A stretch of DNA of 16,601 nucleotides, from assembly GCA_037442025.1 (NCBI GenBank), contig JBBIRB010000055.1, forward strand, positions 1 through 16,601. The letters are read 5' to 3'. Source of the stretch: UBA2287 sp037442025 (GTDB lineage Bacteria > Bacteroidota > Bacteroidia > Bacteroidales > Tenuifilaceae). The notes under the pieces were generated by a model that was given only the letters and a program-made list of their open reading frames with translations, was not told where the DNA came from and did no database searches. A program made the translations under genes and the position numbers. Shown piece after piece: positions 6,724 to 14,278 of the stretch. Positions within the stretch are counted from its first letter, which is position 1, and every line of letters starts with the position of its first letter.

Positions 6724-8033
6724 TGGCAACTACAAGCGGTTTTATTTTCGACTATGCCAAATGTGTTGGTTGTGGTGCATGCGTTGTGGCTTGTTTCAAC
6801 GAGAATGGCACAAAGCCCCCAATGGCCTGGCGAAACATTAGTACGTATAATAAAAAAAAGGTTCCCCTGTTGGGCTACGTCTACCTGTCGATGGCCTGTA
6901 ACCATTGCAAAGAGGCGCCTTGCATGAAGGCTTGTCCTTCTATGGCATACTCATTTCACCCCGAAACGGGTGCAGTGCAGCACAATGCCAGCGTTTGCTT
7001 AGGATGCAGGTATTGCACATGGGCTTGTCCGTTTGGTGCGCCTCAGTATAACAAAGAGGAGGGGATTATTGAAAAGTGCCATTTCTGCTATCATCGAATT
7101 GAAAAAGGGCAAAAACCCGCTTGTGCCATCAATTGTCCCACAGGTGCTTTGAATTTTGGCGAAATTGAAGAGGAGAAAAAAGCAGATGCATTTGGTCTGT
7201 CGCAAAAAACAGTTTATCCGAGGGTTCAGGTACTTAATAGTGAAGTGGTTAGTAGTTTTCCAGAAATGGATCCGTTGGCTGCTGGGGTTATAACTTCGTT
7301 GAATTCCAATAGGTTAATTGAGGGCGAAAGCAACGTTAATGGCATAAAAGAGGAGTGGCCCTTAGCAGTATTCACCTATTTGGTTGCCGTTCTTACAGGT
7401 TACATTATTTCTATTCCGTTCGGAAATATTATCGATTTTCCTTTTTGGGTTTTTGTAGCAATTGCAGCAATTGCAATAATATTAAGCACAATTCACCTGG
7501 GAAAACCGTTTCGGGCATACCTTTCGGTTAGGAACCATAAAACCAGCTGGTTAAGTCGCGAAATACTCCTTTTTGGGGTGTTTTCTGTAGTTTCGTTAAT
7601 ATCGTTAGTTCTAAAAACCGAATGGTTAAGCTACCTATCATCGGTACTATCTATATTACTTCTGGTTAGTATCGAAATGGTTTATTCGGTTACAAAACGA
7701 AAATATAATGCTCCCGTTCATAGTGCCAATACCATATTAATTGCGCTAACTTTTGCAACTCTTATCGGTGGGTTTTGGAATGTTCTAATTGCTTTACTTG
7801 CCATTAAAACAATACTTTACATTGCAAATAATGGTATTCAGCAACCAAAGCCTTCGGCTTTAAAAGTGTTTGGTGCACTAATTCGAATTTCACTTGGCTT
7901 TATTGTTCCATTCGGAATGGTAAACTATGCACAATCGTTCAGTTATTTTGCTTTGTTTGCTTCAGTTGCACTGGCCGAGCTAACCGATAGGCTGCTTTAC
8001 TACAACGATTTTGAAGCAGAGAGACCTTTATAA
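6723..8033 (+). CDS. Fused DmsB-type four-cluster ferredoxin and DmsC-type membrane anchor
   Basis: A 436-residue fusion of the electron-transfer and quinol-binding parts of a DMSO-reductase-type complex. Residues 1-145 carry sixteen cysteines in four groups: C14/C17/C20/C24, C59/C62/C67/C71, C92/C95/C98/C102 and C119/C122/C134/C138. This is enough for four [4Fe-4S] clusters, with no Trp substitution of the NarH type. After a linker (about 150-215), residues about 218-430 form roughly eight membrane helices of DmsC type, including the STIHLGKP...WLSRE segment. E. coli uses separate dmsB and dmsC genes. The molybdopterin catalytic subunit (DmsA/PsrA type) normally found beside such genes is absent from the window. 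The ATG overlaps the stop of the PLP enzyme. The protein probably passes electrons between the quinone pool and an oxidoreductase encoded elsewhere (inference). Confidence 0.9.
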   Translation: MATTSGFIFDYAKCVGCGACVVACFNENGTKPPMAWRNISTYNKKKVPLLGYVYLSMACNHCKEAPCMKACPSMAYSFHPETGAVQHNASVCLGCRYCTWACPFGAPQYNKEEGIIEKCHFCYHRIEKGQKPACAINCPTGALNFGEIEEEKKADAFGLSQKTVYPRVQVLNSEVVSSFPEMDPLAAGVITSLNSNRLIEGESNVNGIKEEWPLAVFTYLVAVLTGYIISIPFGNIIDFPFWVFVAIAAIAIILSTIHLGKPFRAYLSVRNHKTSWLSREILLFGVFSVVSLISLVLKTEWLSYLSSVLSILLLVSIEMVYSVTKRKYNAPVHSANTILIALTFATLIGGFWNVLIALLAIKTILYIANNGIQQPKPSALKVFGALIRISLGFIVPFGMVNYAQSFSYFALFASVALAELTDRLLYYNDFEAERPL

Positions 8034-8069
8034 CCAAATTATCTTAACCAATTTTTCATCCTCAATTAA

Positions 8070-8099
8070 TTGTTCGTTTAAAAAATTAACATATATTAG
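8070..8099 (+). promoter_or_regulatory. Candidate promoter for the DUF5684 gene and its leader
   Basis: TTG at 8070-8072 and TATATTAG at 8092-8099 are separated by 19 bases, the spacing expected for a Bacteroidota -33/-7 promoter. The -7 element departs from TAnnTTTG in one position (A for T). Transcription from here would give a leader of about 95 bases before the ATG at 8200. Confidence 0.4.
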
Positions 8100-8124
8100 C
8101 TTAGTTCAGTTCCATTGAAAATTA

Positions 8125-8177
8125 CCTACTTGCGGGTAAAATTAGCAAGGGCGTAACCGAAAAGCCTTACGAGTAGG
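8125..8177 (+). promoter_or_regulatory. Possible structured leader RNA (three-way junction)
   Basis: The 5' leader of the DUF5684 gene can fold into three helices: P1 CCTACT (8125-8130) with AGTAGG (8172-8177); P2 TGC (8131-8133) with GCA (8145-8147); P3 CGTAA (8152-8156) with TTACG (8167-8171). P1 and P3 abut at their 3' strands. An alternative pairs AAGG (8147-8150) with CCTT (8165-8168) and excludes P3, so a switch is conceivable. It matches no riboswitch class that I recognise, and chance folding cannot be excluded from one sequence. Confidence 0.3.
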
Positions 8178-8199
8178 AAAACTAAAAACCCTAATAACT

Positions 8200-8526
8200 A
8201 TGGCAATAGCAGGTTTACTTTATTTGGCAATTGTTATTCTAGTAATTGCATCAATTTGGATTGTATTTACAAAAGCAGGAAAACCCGGTTGGGCATGCTT
8301 AATTCCAATTTATAACCTTATTGTAATGCTCGAGGTTGCAGGCAAACCCTGGTGGTGGATTTTCCTTTTCTTAATTCCAATTGTACAACTTGTATTTATA
8401 ATTATGATGTTTCACGGAATTTCAACAAAATTTGGAAAAGGAGTTGGCTTTACCATTGGTTTAATTTTCCTTGGTTTTGTATTTTTCCCTATACTGGCTT
8501 TTGGCGATGCTAAATACAATGGCTAA
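8200..8526 (+). CDS. Small DUF5684 family membrane protein
   Basis: A 108-residue integral membrane protein. It has an N-terminal helix (about 3-25), then the family signature GKPGWACLIPIYN (about 27-39) and GKPWWW (48-53), then two further helices (about 51-75 and 85-102). This pattern is the DUF5684 domain, found alone or at the N-terminus of longer bacterial proteins. Its function is unknown. It has its own possible promoter and a strong terminator 17 bases downstream, so it is probably a single-gene unit. The 166-base upstream gap contains a possible structured leader. The ATG at 8200 opens directly into the first helix, and no upstream in-frame alternative looks better. Confidence 0.85.
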   Translation: MAIAGLLYLAIVILVIASIWIVFTKAGKPGWACLIPIYNLIVMLEVAGKPWWWIFLFLIPIVQLVFIIMMFHGISTKFGKGVGFTIGLIFLGFVFFPILAFGDAKYNG

Positions 8527-8542
8527 TTAAGTAAATGTTTTT

Positions 8543-8577
8543 AATGAGGTTGCTTTCGGGTAACCTCATTTTTTTTT
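8543..8577 (+). terminator. Intrinsic terminator after the DUF5684 gene
   Basis: AATGAGGTT (8543-8551) pairs perfectly with AACCTCATT (8562-8570), with one further G-T and C-G pair possible toward a short loop. A run of seven T follows at 8571-8577. Confidence 0.88.
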
Positions 8578-8624
8578 AACTGTAAACGCAACAATTTTTT
8601 TTAACCATCGTTTATCCATTTAGT

Positions 8625-8640
8625 TTAACCAAATGGTTAA
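8625..8640. promoter_or_regulatory. Palindromic operator candidate before the tetR gene
   Basis: TTAACCA-AA-TGGTTAA is a perfect 7-bp inverted repeat with a 2-bp centre, ending three bases before the ATG at 8644. An extra half-site TTAACCA lies at 8601-8607. Palindromes of this size next to a TetR gene are typical self-operators, so binding here would repress the whole efflux operon by blocking transcription start or ribosome access. The assignment is by position and symmetry only. Confidence 0.65.
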
Positions 8641-8643
8641 TTT

Positions 8644-9261
8644 ATGACAGAACTATCGATCCATACCGAAAAAGCAATACTTAATGCAGCGCGTAAGGTG
8701 TTTATAGCCAAAGGTTTTCATGGAGCCCGAATGCAGGAAATTGCCGACGAGGCAGCAATAAACAAAGCGCTGTTACACTACTACTTTCGGAGTAAGGAGA
8801 AACTTTTTCAGCAAATTCTGAAGGATACATTCTCAGTATTCTTTCCGAATATGCTTATGTTCGTTTCCAACGAAAATGTTCCGTTTCAGCACAAGATTGC
8901 TGAATTCATACGCAGGTATATCGAATTAATTAGTCAAAATCCTTTTATACCCGCATTTTTAATATCGGAAATGCACCAGAATCCCAACGGGGTTACAAAC
9001 TTTATTGAAAGTACCGGAATGAATATTAACGAAATTGGTTCTCGCTTTAAGGCTCTAGTTAAACGCGAGTTGAACCTAAGCAATGCTGAGGCTAACCATT
9101 TTATTGTGAACCTCATTAGCATGTGTATTTTTCCTTTTGTGGGCCGACCCCTTTTGGAGCGAATTCTTTTCAATTCTAATGCCAGCGAGTTCGATGGTTT
9201 TATCGACCAACGGGCCAATGTGGTAATTGATATGGTGCTAAAATCGTTTCCCAACAAATAG
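8644..9261 (+). CDS. TetR/AcrR family transcriptional regulator
   Basis: A 205-residue one-component repressor. Residues about 8-55 form the TetR helix-turn-helix domain, with the typical AILNAARKVFIAKGF helix followed by the recognition region MQEIADEAAINKALLHYYFRSKEKL in segments. The rest (about 60-200) is an all-helical ligand-binding and dimerisation domain. It is the first gene of a seven-gene efflux operon, with only eight bases to the TolC-like gene. A perfect inverted repeat sits just before its start, so autoregulation and ligand-induced derepression of the pump are likely (inference). The position parallels E. coli CecR, which controls ybhGFSR. The inducer is unknown. The ATG at 8644 gives the usual short N-terminal arm. 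Confidence 0.92.
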   Translation: MTELSIHTEKAILNAARKVFIAKGFHGARMQEIADEAAINKALLHYYFRSKEKLFQQILKDTFSVFFPNMLMFVSNENVPFQHKIAEFIRRYIELISQNPFIPAFLISEMHQNPNGVTNFIESTGMNINEIGSRFKALVKRELNLSNAEANHFIVNLISMCIFPFVGRPLLERILFNSNASEFDGFIDQRANVVIDMVLKSFPNK

Positions 9262-9269
9262 TTACTCCC

Positions 9270-10547
9270 ATGAAGATTTTTAAACTACATGCTCTCTTTT
9301 TGCTTATGACTCTTGCTGTTTCGGCACAGGAAACTCGAAAAACAGTAAACCTATACGAGTTGCATAAACTCGTTGGCGAAGTGGGTCGCTTATCGGGTAT
9401 CAGCAGGGCAATCGACTCTGTACAACTGTTGCAAACTCGAAATATATCAGTTGCTTGGCTTCCCAGGTTCGATGCTAATGCACAGGCAACCTGGCAATCG
9501 GATGTTGTGTCTGTTTCGGTTCCATTTCCGGGTGTTACAATTCCTTCGCCAACGCACGATCAGTATAAGTTTACCCTCGATGCATTGCAAGTAATTTGGG
9601 ATGGGGGTGTAACCGCCGAGCGAAAAAGCATGGCCAAAGCTCAGGCCGAGATCGAAAAAACGGTTGTTGGCTCCGAAATATATAGCACACGCGAACGAAT
9701 TAACGATGCTTTTTTCGGAATCCTTTTGCTCGATATAAACGAAAAGCAGATGAGTTTGCTTGAAAATGAATTGCAAAGTCGCATTAACGAAATGGAGTCG
9801 AAGGCTTTACAGGGAGTTGTATTACAATCGGCTGTTAACCAGTTGAAAGCCGAACGACTTAAAATGCAACAAAGGTTAATGGAAATACCATCGCGAAGAA
9901 AATCGTTTATTGCTGCCATTGAAACGTTAACCCAAACCAAAATTGAAAGCAACGCCATTTTCGTTGTTCCATCATTTTCAATTTCTGAAAGAAATGAAAT
10001 TCTTCACCCCGATTTACTCCAGTTCGATGCCCAAAGCAAATTTCTTTATGCTTCAATAAATGTATCGTTAAAAAAACGATACCCTACGATAGCCGCCTTT
10101 GCAACTGCGGGCTACGGAAAACCCGGACTTAACATGATATCGAACGAATGGGACTTTTTTACAGTAGTCGGTGCAAAGGCTTCGTGGAATTTATGGGACT
10201 GGAACACAGCGCATCGCGAACGGGAGCAAATGAGCATTCGAAAGAATATGAATAGTTCACGTAAAATGGCTGTTACCGATGCTCTATCGCTTAAAATACT
10301 TACAGCCGAAAAGGAGATTGATATACTGCAGAAGCAGCTGGAGACCGACAAGCAAATTATTGAACTTTTGCAACAGGCCGAACAGGAAACAGCCTCGCGG
10401 CTGCTAAATGGAGTGGCATCGGCAACCGATTACCTTATTAGTTTGAATGCTGTGAGTCGCGCTAAACTTGAAATGGAAATAAGGGAACTTTCGGTTATTC
10501 GGGAGCGTGTTCGTATTGCTTTCTATTACGGAACGGATTTAAACTAA
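9270..10547 (+). CDS. TolC-family outer-membrane efflux protein
   Basis: A 425-residue outer-membrane channel component. Residues 1-19 form a signal peptide, with probable cleavage after VSA. Two tandem outer-membrane-efflux repeats follow, rich in long alpha-helical coiled coil (about 115-220 and 310-420), with shorter beta segments around 60-95 and 265-300 that would form the barrel. This is close to the normal TolC-family length. It should trimerise and connect the periplasmic adaptor encoded next to the cell exterior. It is the second gene of the operon, eight bases after tetR and 13 before the adaptor. E. coli ybhGFSR relies on an unlinked TolC, whereas this operon carries its own channel. 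Confidence 0.88.
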   Translation: MKIFKLHALFLLMTLAVSAQETRKTVNLYELHKLVGEVGRLSGISRAIDSVQLLQTRNISVAWLPRFDANAQATWQSDVVSVSVPFPGVTIPSPTHDQYKFTLDALQVIWDGGVTAERKSMAKAQAEIEKTVVGSEIYSTRERINDAFFGILLLDINEKQMSLLENELQSRINEMESKALQGVVLQSAVNQLKAERLKMQQRLMEIPSRRKSFIAAIETLTQTKIESNAIFVVPSFSISERNEILHPDLLQFDAQSKFLYASINVSLKKRYPTIAAFATAGYGKPGLNMISNEWDFFTVVGAKASWNLWDWNTAHREREQMSIRKNMNSSRKMAVTDALSLKILTAEKEIDILQKQLETDKQIIELLQQAEQETASRLLNGVASATDYLISLNAVSRAKLEMEIRELSVIRERVRIAFYYGTDLN

Positions 10548-10560
10548 ACGGAATTATATT

Positions 10561-11460
10561 ATGCGAAATTTAAAAGTAGAATTAATAGTGGCCATACTTG
10601 TTGTGGCTGCTTTTACCCATTGCAGCAATAAAAGTCGCAAAGCCGACGCTTACGGTAACTTCGAGGTTGAAGAGGTTACCGTATCGGCAGAGGTTGGTGG
10701 TGTAATTCAGCAGTTAAGTGTTGATGAGGGAGTTGAACTTGCTAAGGGCGTTTTGGTTGGCACAATTGACTCGACCCAGTTAGTTTTAAAACGGAAACAG
10801 ATTGTTGCTCAATTGGCTGCCACCAATGCGCGCCTGCCCCTAATCGATGCGCAGGCAAATGTTTTTAAAGAGCAAATTAGGGTACAGGAGAAGGAACTTG
10901 AACGTTTAAGCCGACTGTTTGAGCAGAAAGCGGCAACGCAAAAGCAGGTTGACGATTTGGGGGGTGCCTTATCGGTTCTGCGAAAGCAGTTGGAATCGAC
11001 CCTGATGCAAAAAACGAGCATAGCAAGTGAAAGGGATGTAATTTCAACTCAACTTCTGCAATTAGACGATCAGATTAATCGGTGCCGAATTCGAAACCCA
11101 ATAAAGGGAACAGTGCTATTAAAGGTTACACGCGAAGGCGAAATGGTTAGTTCTGGTAAACCCATTTACCGAATAGCAAATTTGGAACACTTGAACCTGA
11201 AGGTTTACATTTCGGGAAGCCAGCTAAGCCAATTCGAATTGGGAAAAAAAGTGCGCGTTTTAACCGATGCCGAAAATGGAAAAATGAATGAAGATGAGGG
11301 AGTTATTTCGTGGGTTTCGGCCAATGCCGAGTTTACTCCCCGAACCATTCAAACCCGCGAGGAGCGGGTAAATTTGGTGTATCCGGTTAAGGTACGGGTA
11401 AAAAACAATGGCCATTTACGCATTGGCATGCCCGGCGAAGTGGTGCTAATTCAACATTAG
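10561..11460 (+). CDS. HlyD/YbhG-type periplasmic adaptor, probable lipoprotein
   Basis: A 299-residue membrane-fusion protein linking the ABC permeases to the TolC-like channel. The N-terminus (1-20) is a hydrophobic signal, and C21 is a plausible lipidation site, although the preceding AFTH is not a textbook lipobox. A biotinyl-lipoyl half-domain (about 34-70, VSAEVGGVIQQLSVDEG) is followed by an alpha-helical coiled-coil hairpin (about 76-172). The second lipoyl half (about 173-208, RNPIKGTVLLKVTREGEMV) and a beta-barrel domain (about 209-299) follow. This order is the normal adaptor arrangement. The gene is six bases from the first ATPase gene. Confidence 0.9.
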   Translation: MRNLKVELIVAILVVAAFTHCSNKSRKADAYGNFEVEEVTVSAEVGGVIQQLSVDEGVELAKGVLVGTIDSTQLVLKRKQIVAQLAATNARLPLIDAQANVFKEQIRVQEKELERLSRLFEQKAATQKQVDDLGGALSVLRKQLESTLMQKTSIASERDVISTQLLQLDDQINRCRIRNPIKGTVLLKVTREGEMVSSGKPIYRIANLEHLNLKVYISGSQLSQFELGKKVRVLTDAENGKMNEDEGVISWVSANAEFTPRTIQTREERVNLVYPVKVRVKNNGHLRIGMPGEVVLIQH

Positions 11461-11466
11461 TATAGA

Positions 11467-12372
11467 ATGTATGCCATTGACGTACATAGCGTAAGTAAGA
11501 GTTACGGAAAAGTTAACGCACTATCCGAGGTCGACTTGTTGGTTGAGCAGGGCCAAATTTTCGGCCTAATAGGCCCCGACGGAGCTGGTAAAACCTCACT
11601 TATACGCATTATGGCAACGCTGTTGAATCCAACCAAAGGAAGCGCACAGGTTATGAGTATCGATGTGGTTCAAAACTTCCGTGGGGTACGCGAGATTATA
11701 GGCTACATGCCCGGTCGTTTTTCGCTTTACAACGATTTAACCGTTCGCGAAAATCTTGAGTTTTTTGCTGGTGTATTTGGCACAACTATCAACGAGAACT
11801 ACAATTTAATAAAGGATGTTTACTCGATGCTCGAGCCTTTTAGCAATCGGTTAGCCGGACAGCTTTCGGGTGGTATGAAACAGAAACTTGCGCTCTCGTG
11901 CGCACTAATTCATAAGCCCAAAGTTCTACTTCTCGACGAACCTACTACGGGAGTCGATGCCGTTTCGCGCAAGGAGTTCTGGGAAATGCTACTTCGACTT
12001 AAAAACGAGGGCATCACAATTTTTGTTTCAACCCCCTATATGGACGAGGCCACGCTTTGCGACCGAATTGCGCTTATTCAAACTGGGCGCATTTTAAAGG
12101 TCGACACACCCGTTGCCATTACCGAACAGTTCCCTCATAGGCTGCTGAATGTAAATTACTCCAATGCGCAATCGCTTCTCGAATTTCTTCGAAAACAACA
12201 CTTTACCGTTAGCGCATATATGTTTGGGCATAGCATTCACCTTGCCATTGAAAAGGATGGAGTAAATAACGAAAAGTTGCTACAAGTTTTTACCGAAAAG
12301 GGTTTTTCGGATGTGGCTATTGAGAGCATAAATGCTAGTGTTGAGGATTGCTTTATGGAACTATTGAGGTAG
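11467..12372 (+). CDS. ABC exporter ATPase 1 (YbhF N-half type, degenerate Q- and H-loops)
   Basis: A 301-residue ATP-binding subunit of an ABC-2 type exporter. Walker A is GPDGAGKTS (36-44), with Asp at the third position as in YbhF-type first halves. The signature is LSGGMKQK (133-140) and Walker B is VLLLDEP (153-159) with catalytic E158. Two sensor residues are missing: the Q-loop position in GYMPGRFSLY is G83, and the H-loop position in STPYMDEA is P190. ATP could still bind, but hydrolysis at this subunit's own Walker site is probably poor (inference). Residues about 215-301 form a C-terminal accessory domain. It most likely pairs with the ATPase encoded 36 bases downstream. In E. coli the two halves are one fused protein. 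Confidence 0.9.
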   Translation: MYAIDVHSVSKSYGKVNALSEVDLLVEQGQIFGLIGPDGAGKTSLIRIMATLLNPTKGSAQVMSIDVVQNFRGVREIIGYMPGRFSLYNDLTVRENLEFFAGVFGTTINENYNLIKDVYSMLEPFSNRLAGQLSGGMKQKLALSCALIHKPKVLLLDEPTTGVDAVSRKEFWEMLLRLKNEGITIFVSTPYMDEATLCDRIALIQTGRILKVDTPVAITEQFPHRLLNVNYSNAQSLLEFLRKQHFTVSAYMFGHSIHLAIEKDGVNNEKLLQVFTEKGFSDVAIESINASVEDCFMELLR

Positions 12373-12408
12373 TATCCAATGTGAATTTTGAGGTGATTTT
12401 TTGAAAAT

Positions 12409-13134
12409 ATGCCAAAACTGGTTGTTATAGAAGTTGAAAACCTAACCAAGAAGTTTGGCGATTTTATTGCCGACGACAATCTAACCTTTTCGGTTAATGA
12501 AGGTGAAATATTTGGTTTTTTGGGTGCCAACGGAGCGGGTAAAACTACTGCAATGCGAATGATTTGTGGATTGCTAAAGCCTACTTCGGGAAAAATTATG
12601 GTTGCAGGATGCAACGCCTACACCGAAACCAACCGGTTGAAATCGCGAATTGGCTACATGAGTCAAAAGTTCTCTCTTTACGAAGACCTGACAGTTAAGG
12701 AGAATATTCGCTTTTTCGGAGGAATTTACGGATTAACGTCGAAACAAATTAAGGAGCGGACAAACCAATTGCTTGCTGAGTTGGAAATGCAAAGCCTGGC
12801 CAATTCGCTTATAGCTTCGCTACCACAGGGATGGAAGCAAAAATTGGCATTTTCGGTGGCCATGATTCACCGGCCAGTGGTTGTTTTTCTCGACGAACCA
12901 ACGGGTGGTGTCGATCCAATTACCAGACGTATGTTTTGGGAAATGATTTACCGAGCCTCGCGAAACGGCACAACCGTTTTTGTTACAACCCACTACATGG
13001 ACGAAGCCGAGTACTGCGACAGGGTTTGCGTACTGGTTGAGGGACGGATTAAAGCATTGGGTACTCCTCAAAACTTAAAGGAGCAGTTTGGTGCCACTAC
13101 CTTTAACGATGTATTTCTATCCATTGCCCGTTAA
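12409..13134 (+). CDS. ABC exporter ATPase 2 (YbhF C-half type, atypical signature)
   Basis: A 241-residue ATP-binding subunit. Walker A is GANGAGKTT (39-47), the Q-loop is Q86 in GYMSQKFSLY, Walker B is VVFLDEP (158-164) with E163, and the H-loop is H195 in TTHYMDEA. All are canonical. The signature motif is LPQGWKQK (138-145) rather than LSGGQ, a form typical of second-half YbhF-type domains. It therefore complements the first ATPase, whose signature is canonical and whose Q- and H-loops are not. No accessory C-terminal domain is present. The 36-base gap upstream is the largest inside the operon and shows no terminator or convincing promoter. Only six bases separate it from the first permease gene. 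Confidence 0.92.
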   Translation: MPKLVVIEVENLTKKFGDFIADDNLTFSVNEGEIFGFLGANGAGKTTAMRMICGLLKPTSGKIMVAGCNAYTETNRLKSRIGYMSQKFSLYEDLTVKENIRFFGGIYGLTSKQIKERTNQLLAELEMQSLANSLIASLPQGWKQKLAFSVAMIHRPVVVFLDEPTGGVDPITRRMFWEMIYRASRNGTTVFVTTHYMDEAEYCDRVCVLVEGRIKALGTPQNLKEQFGATTFNDVFLSIAR

Positions 13135-13140
13135 AAACGC

Positions 13141-14271
13141 ATGTTGCTAAAGGTTATTAAAATGAGGAACCGATTTTATAATTTCATTATTAAGGAGTTT
13201 CGGCATATATTCCGCGACCGAAAAACGCTGCTCATCATTTTTGGTATGCCCGTAGCGCAGCTTCTAATTTTTGGTTTCGTTATTACCAACGAAATTAAAA
13301 ATGTGCAGGTGGCCATTTGCGACCAGTCGTACGATTACCTTTCGGTTGAGTTAACCAATAAAATGCTGTCGTCGGGCTACTTTGTTTCAACGTTAAACCC
13401 CATAAACATTAACCAATGCGACGAAGTATTACGAAGCGGAAAGGCCAAACTTGTGGTTGTTATTCCACCCAAATTTGCTGAGGAATTCTATAAAAATGGA
13501 GCAACCTCTATTCAGCTAGTGGCCGATGCTTCGGAGGCAAACACTGCAAGTTTAATTATTAGCTACGCATCGGCCATTATTAACACGTTTGCTAACGAAA
13601 AAAATGCTGGATTTACCAATCAGCTGCCTGTGAAAACAAGTGTGCGAATGCTGTTTAACGAGGAGATGAAAGGCGTTTTTATGTTTGTGCCCGGTACCAT
13701 GGCGCTAATTTTAATGCTTCTAACTGCCATGATGACTTCAATATCGATTGCCCGCGAGAAAGAGCTGGGAACAATGGAAATCCTTTTGGTTTCGCCTCTT
13801 AAACCCATTCAAATTGTTTTAGGGAAGGTATTGCCCTATGTTGGTTTGGGCTTTACAAATGCCATTCTTATTGTTTTATTGGGTTTTTGGGTTTTCGGTT
13901 TACCAGTTAGGGGAAGCGTAATATTGCTACTTGGCGTTTGTTTACTATTTATTCTGCTTGCCTTGTCGTTAGGTATTCTAATATCTTCAGTAAGCAATTC
14001 GCAGCAGGTGGCCATGTTCATGTCTATGTTCGCGCTGCTGCTTCCAACCATTCTGCTTTCGGGGTTTATTTTTCCCATTGAGAATATGCCTAAAATACTG
14101 CAGTGGTTAAGTTATGTTATGCCCCCGCGCTGGTTCATTTCAGCCATAAAAACAATAATGTTGAAAGGCGAGGGGATAGCCTTCATTTATAAAGAAGTTC
14201 TTATTATGAGCGGAATGACCCTGTTCTTTTTGGTAGTAAGCGTTAAGAAGTTTAAGGAGAAACTTGAGTAG
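13141..14271 (+). CDS. ABC-2 type permease 1 (YbhS/YbhR-like)
   Basis: A 376-residue membrane subunit with the ABC2_membrane_3 layout. One N-terminal helix (about 28-46) is followed by a large extracytoplasmic domain (about 50-180) and five C-terminal helices (about 181-372). The cytoplasmic coupling segment AREKELGTMEILLVSPLKP (about 203-221) is strongly family-typical. The N-terminal KEFRHIFRDRKT stretch is the amphipathic helix seen before the first membrane helix in these permeases. An in-frame ATG at 13162 (residue 8) is an alternative start. It probably forms a heterodimer with the downstream permease. Transported substrates cannot be read from sequence; E. coli YbhFSR has been linked to drug and cation export. 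Confidence 0.9.
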   Translation: MLLKVIKMRNRFYNFIIKEFRHIFRDRKTLLIIFGMPVAQLLIFGFVITNEIKNVQVAICDQSYDYLSVELTNKMLSSGYFVSTLNPININQCDEVLRSGKAKLVVVIPPKFAEEFYKNGATSIQLVADASEANTASLIISYASAIINTFANEKNAGFTNQLPVKTSVRMLFNEEMKGVFMFVPGTMALILMLLTAMMTSISIAREKELGTMEILLVSPLKPIQIVLGKVLPYVGLGFTNAILIVLLGFWVFGLPVRGSVILLLGVCLLFILLALSLGILISSVSNSQQVAMFMSMFALLLPTILLSGFIFPIENMPKILQWLSYVMPPRWFISAIKTIMLKGEGIAFIYKEVLIMSGMTLFFLVVSVKKFKEKLE

Positions 14272-14278
14272 AAGAACC

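Noticed and set aside
6528..6905. 125-residue minus-strand open frame over the PLP-DmsBC junction
   Set aside because: It is antisense to two conserved genes and its peptide shows no family motif, so it is a shadow frame.
8034..8199. Known riboswitch (c-di-GMP, cobalamin, SAM, TPP or preQ1) before the DUF5684 gene
   Set aside because: None of the conserved core motifs of these classes was found; only a generic foldable leader is supported.
12237..12614. 125-residue minus-strand open frame across the two ATPase genes
   Set aside because: It covers conserved Walker A coding sequence on the other strand and has no domain or promoter of its own.
12409..13134. ATPase 2 as a decayed gene because LSGGQ is absent
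   Set aside because: LPxGW-type signatures are usual in YbhF second-half domains, all other motifs are intact, and the frame is uninterrupted.
14264..14278. TTG at 14264 as the start of permease 2
   Set aside because: An ATG five codons later places the conserved N-terminal helix correctly, and the extra residues are not family-typical.
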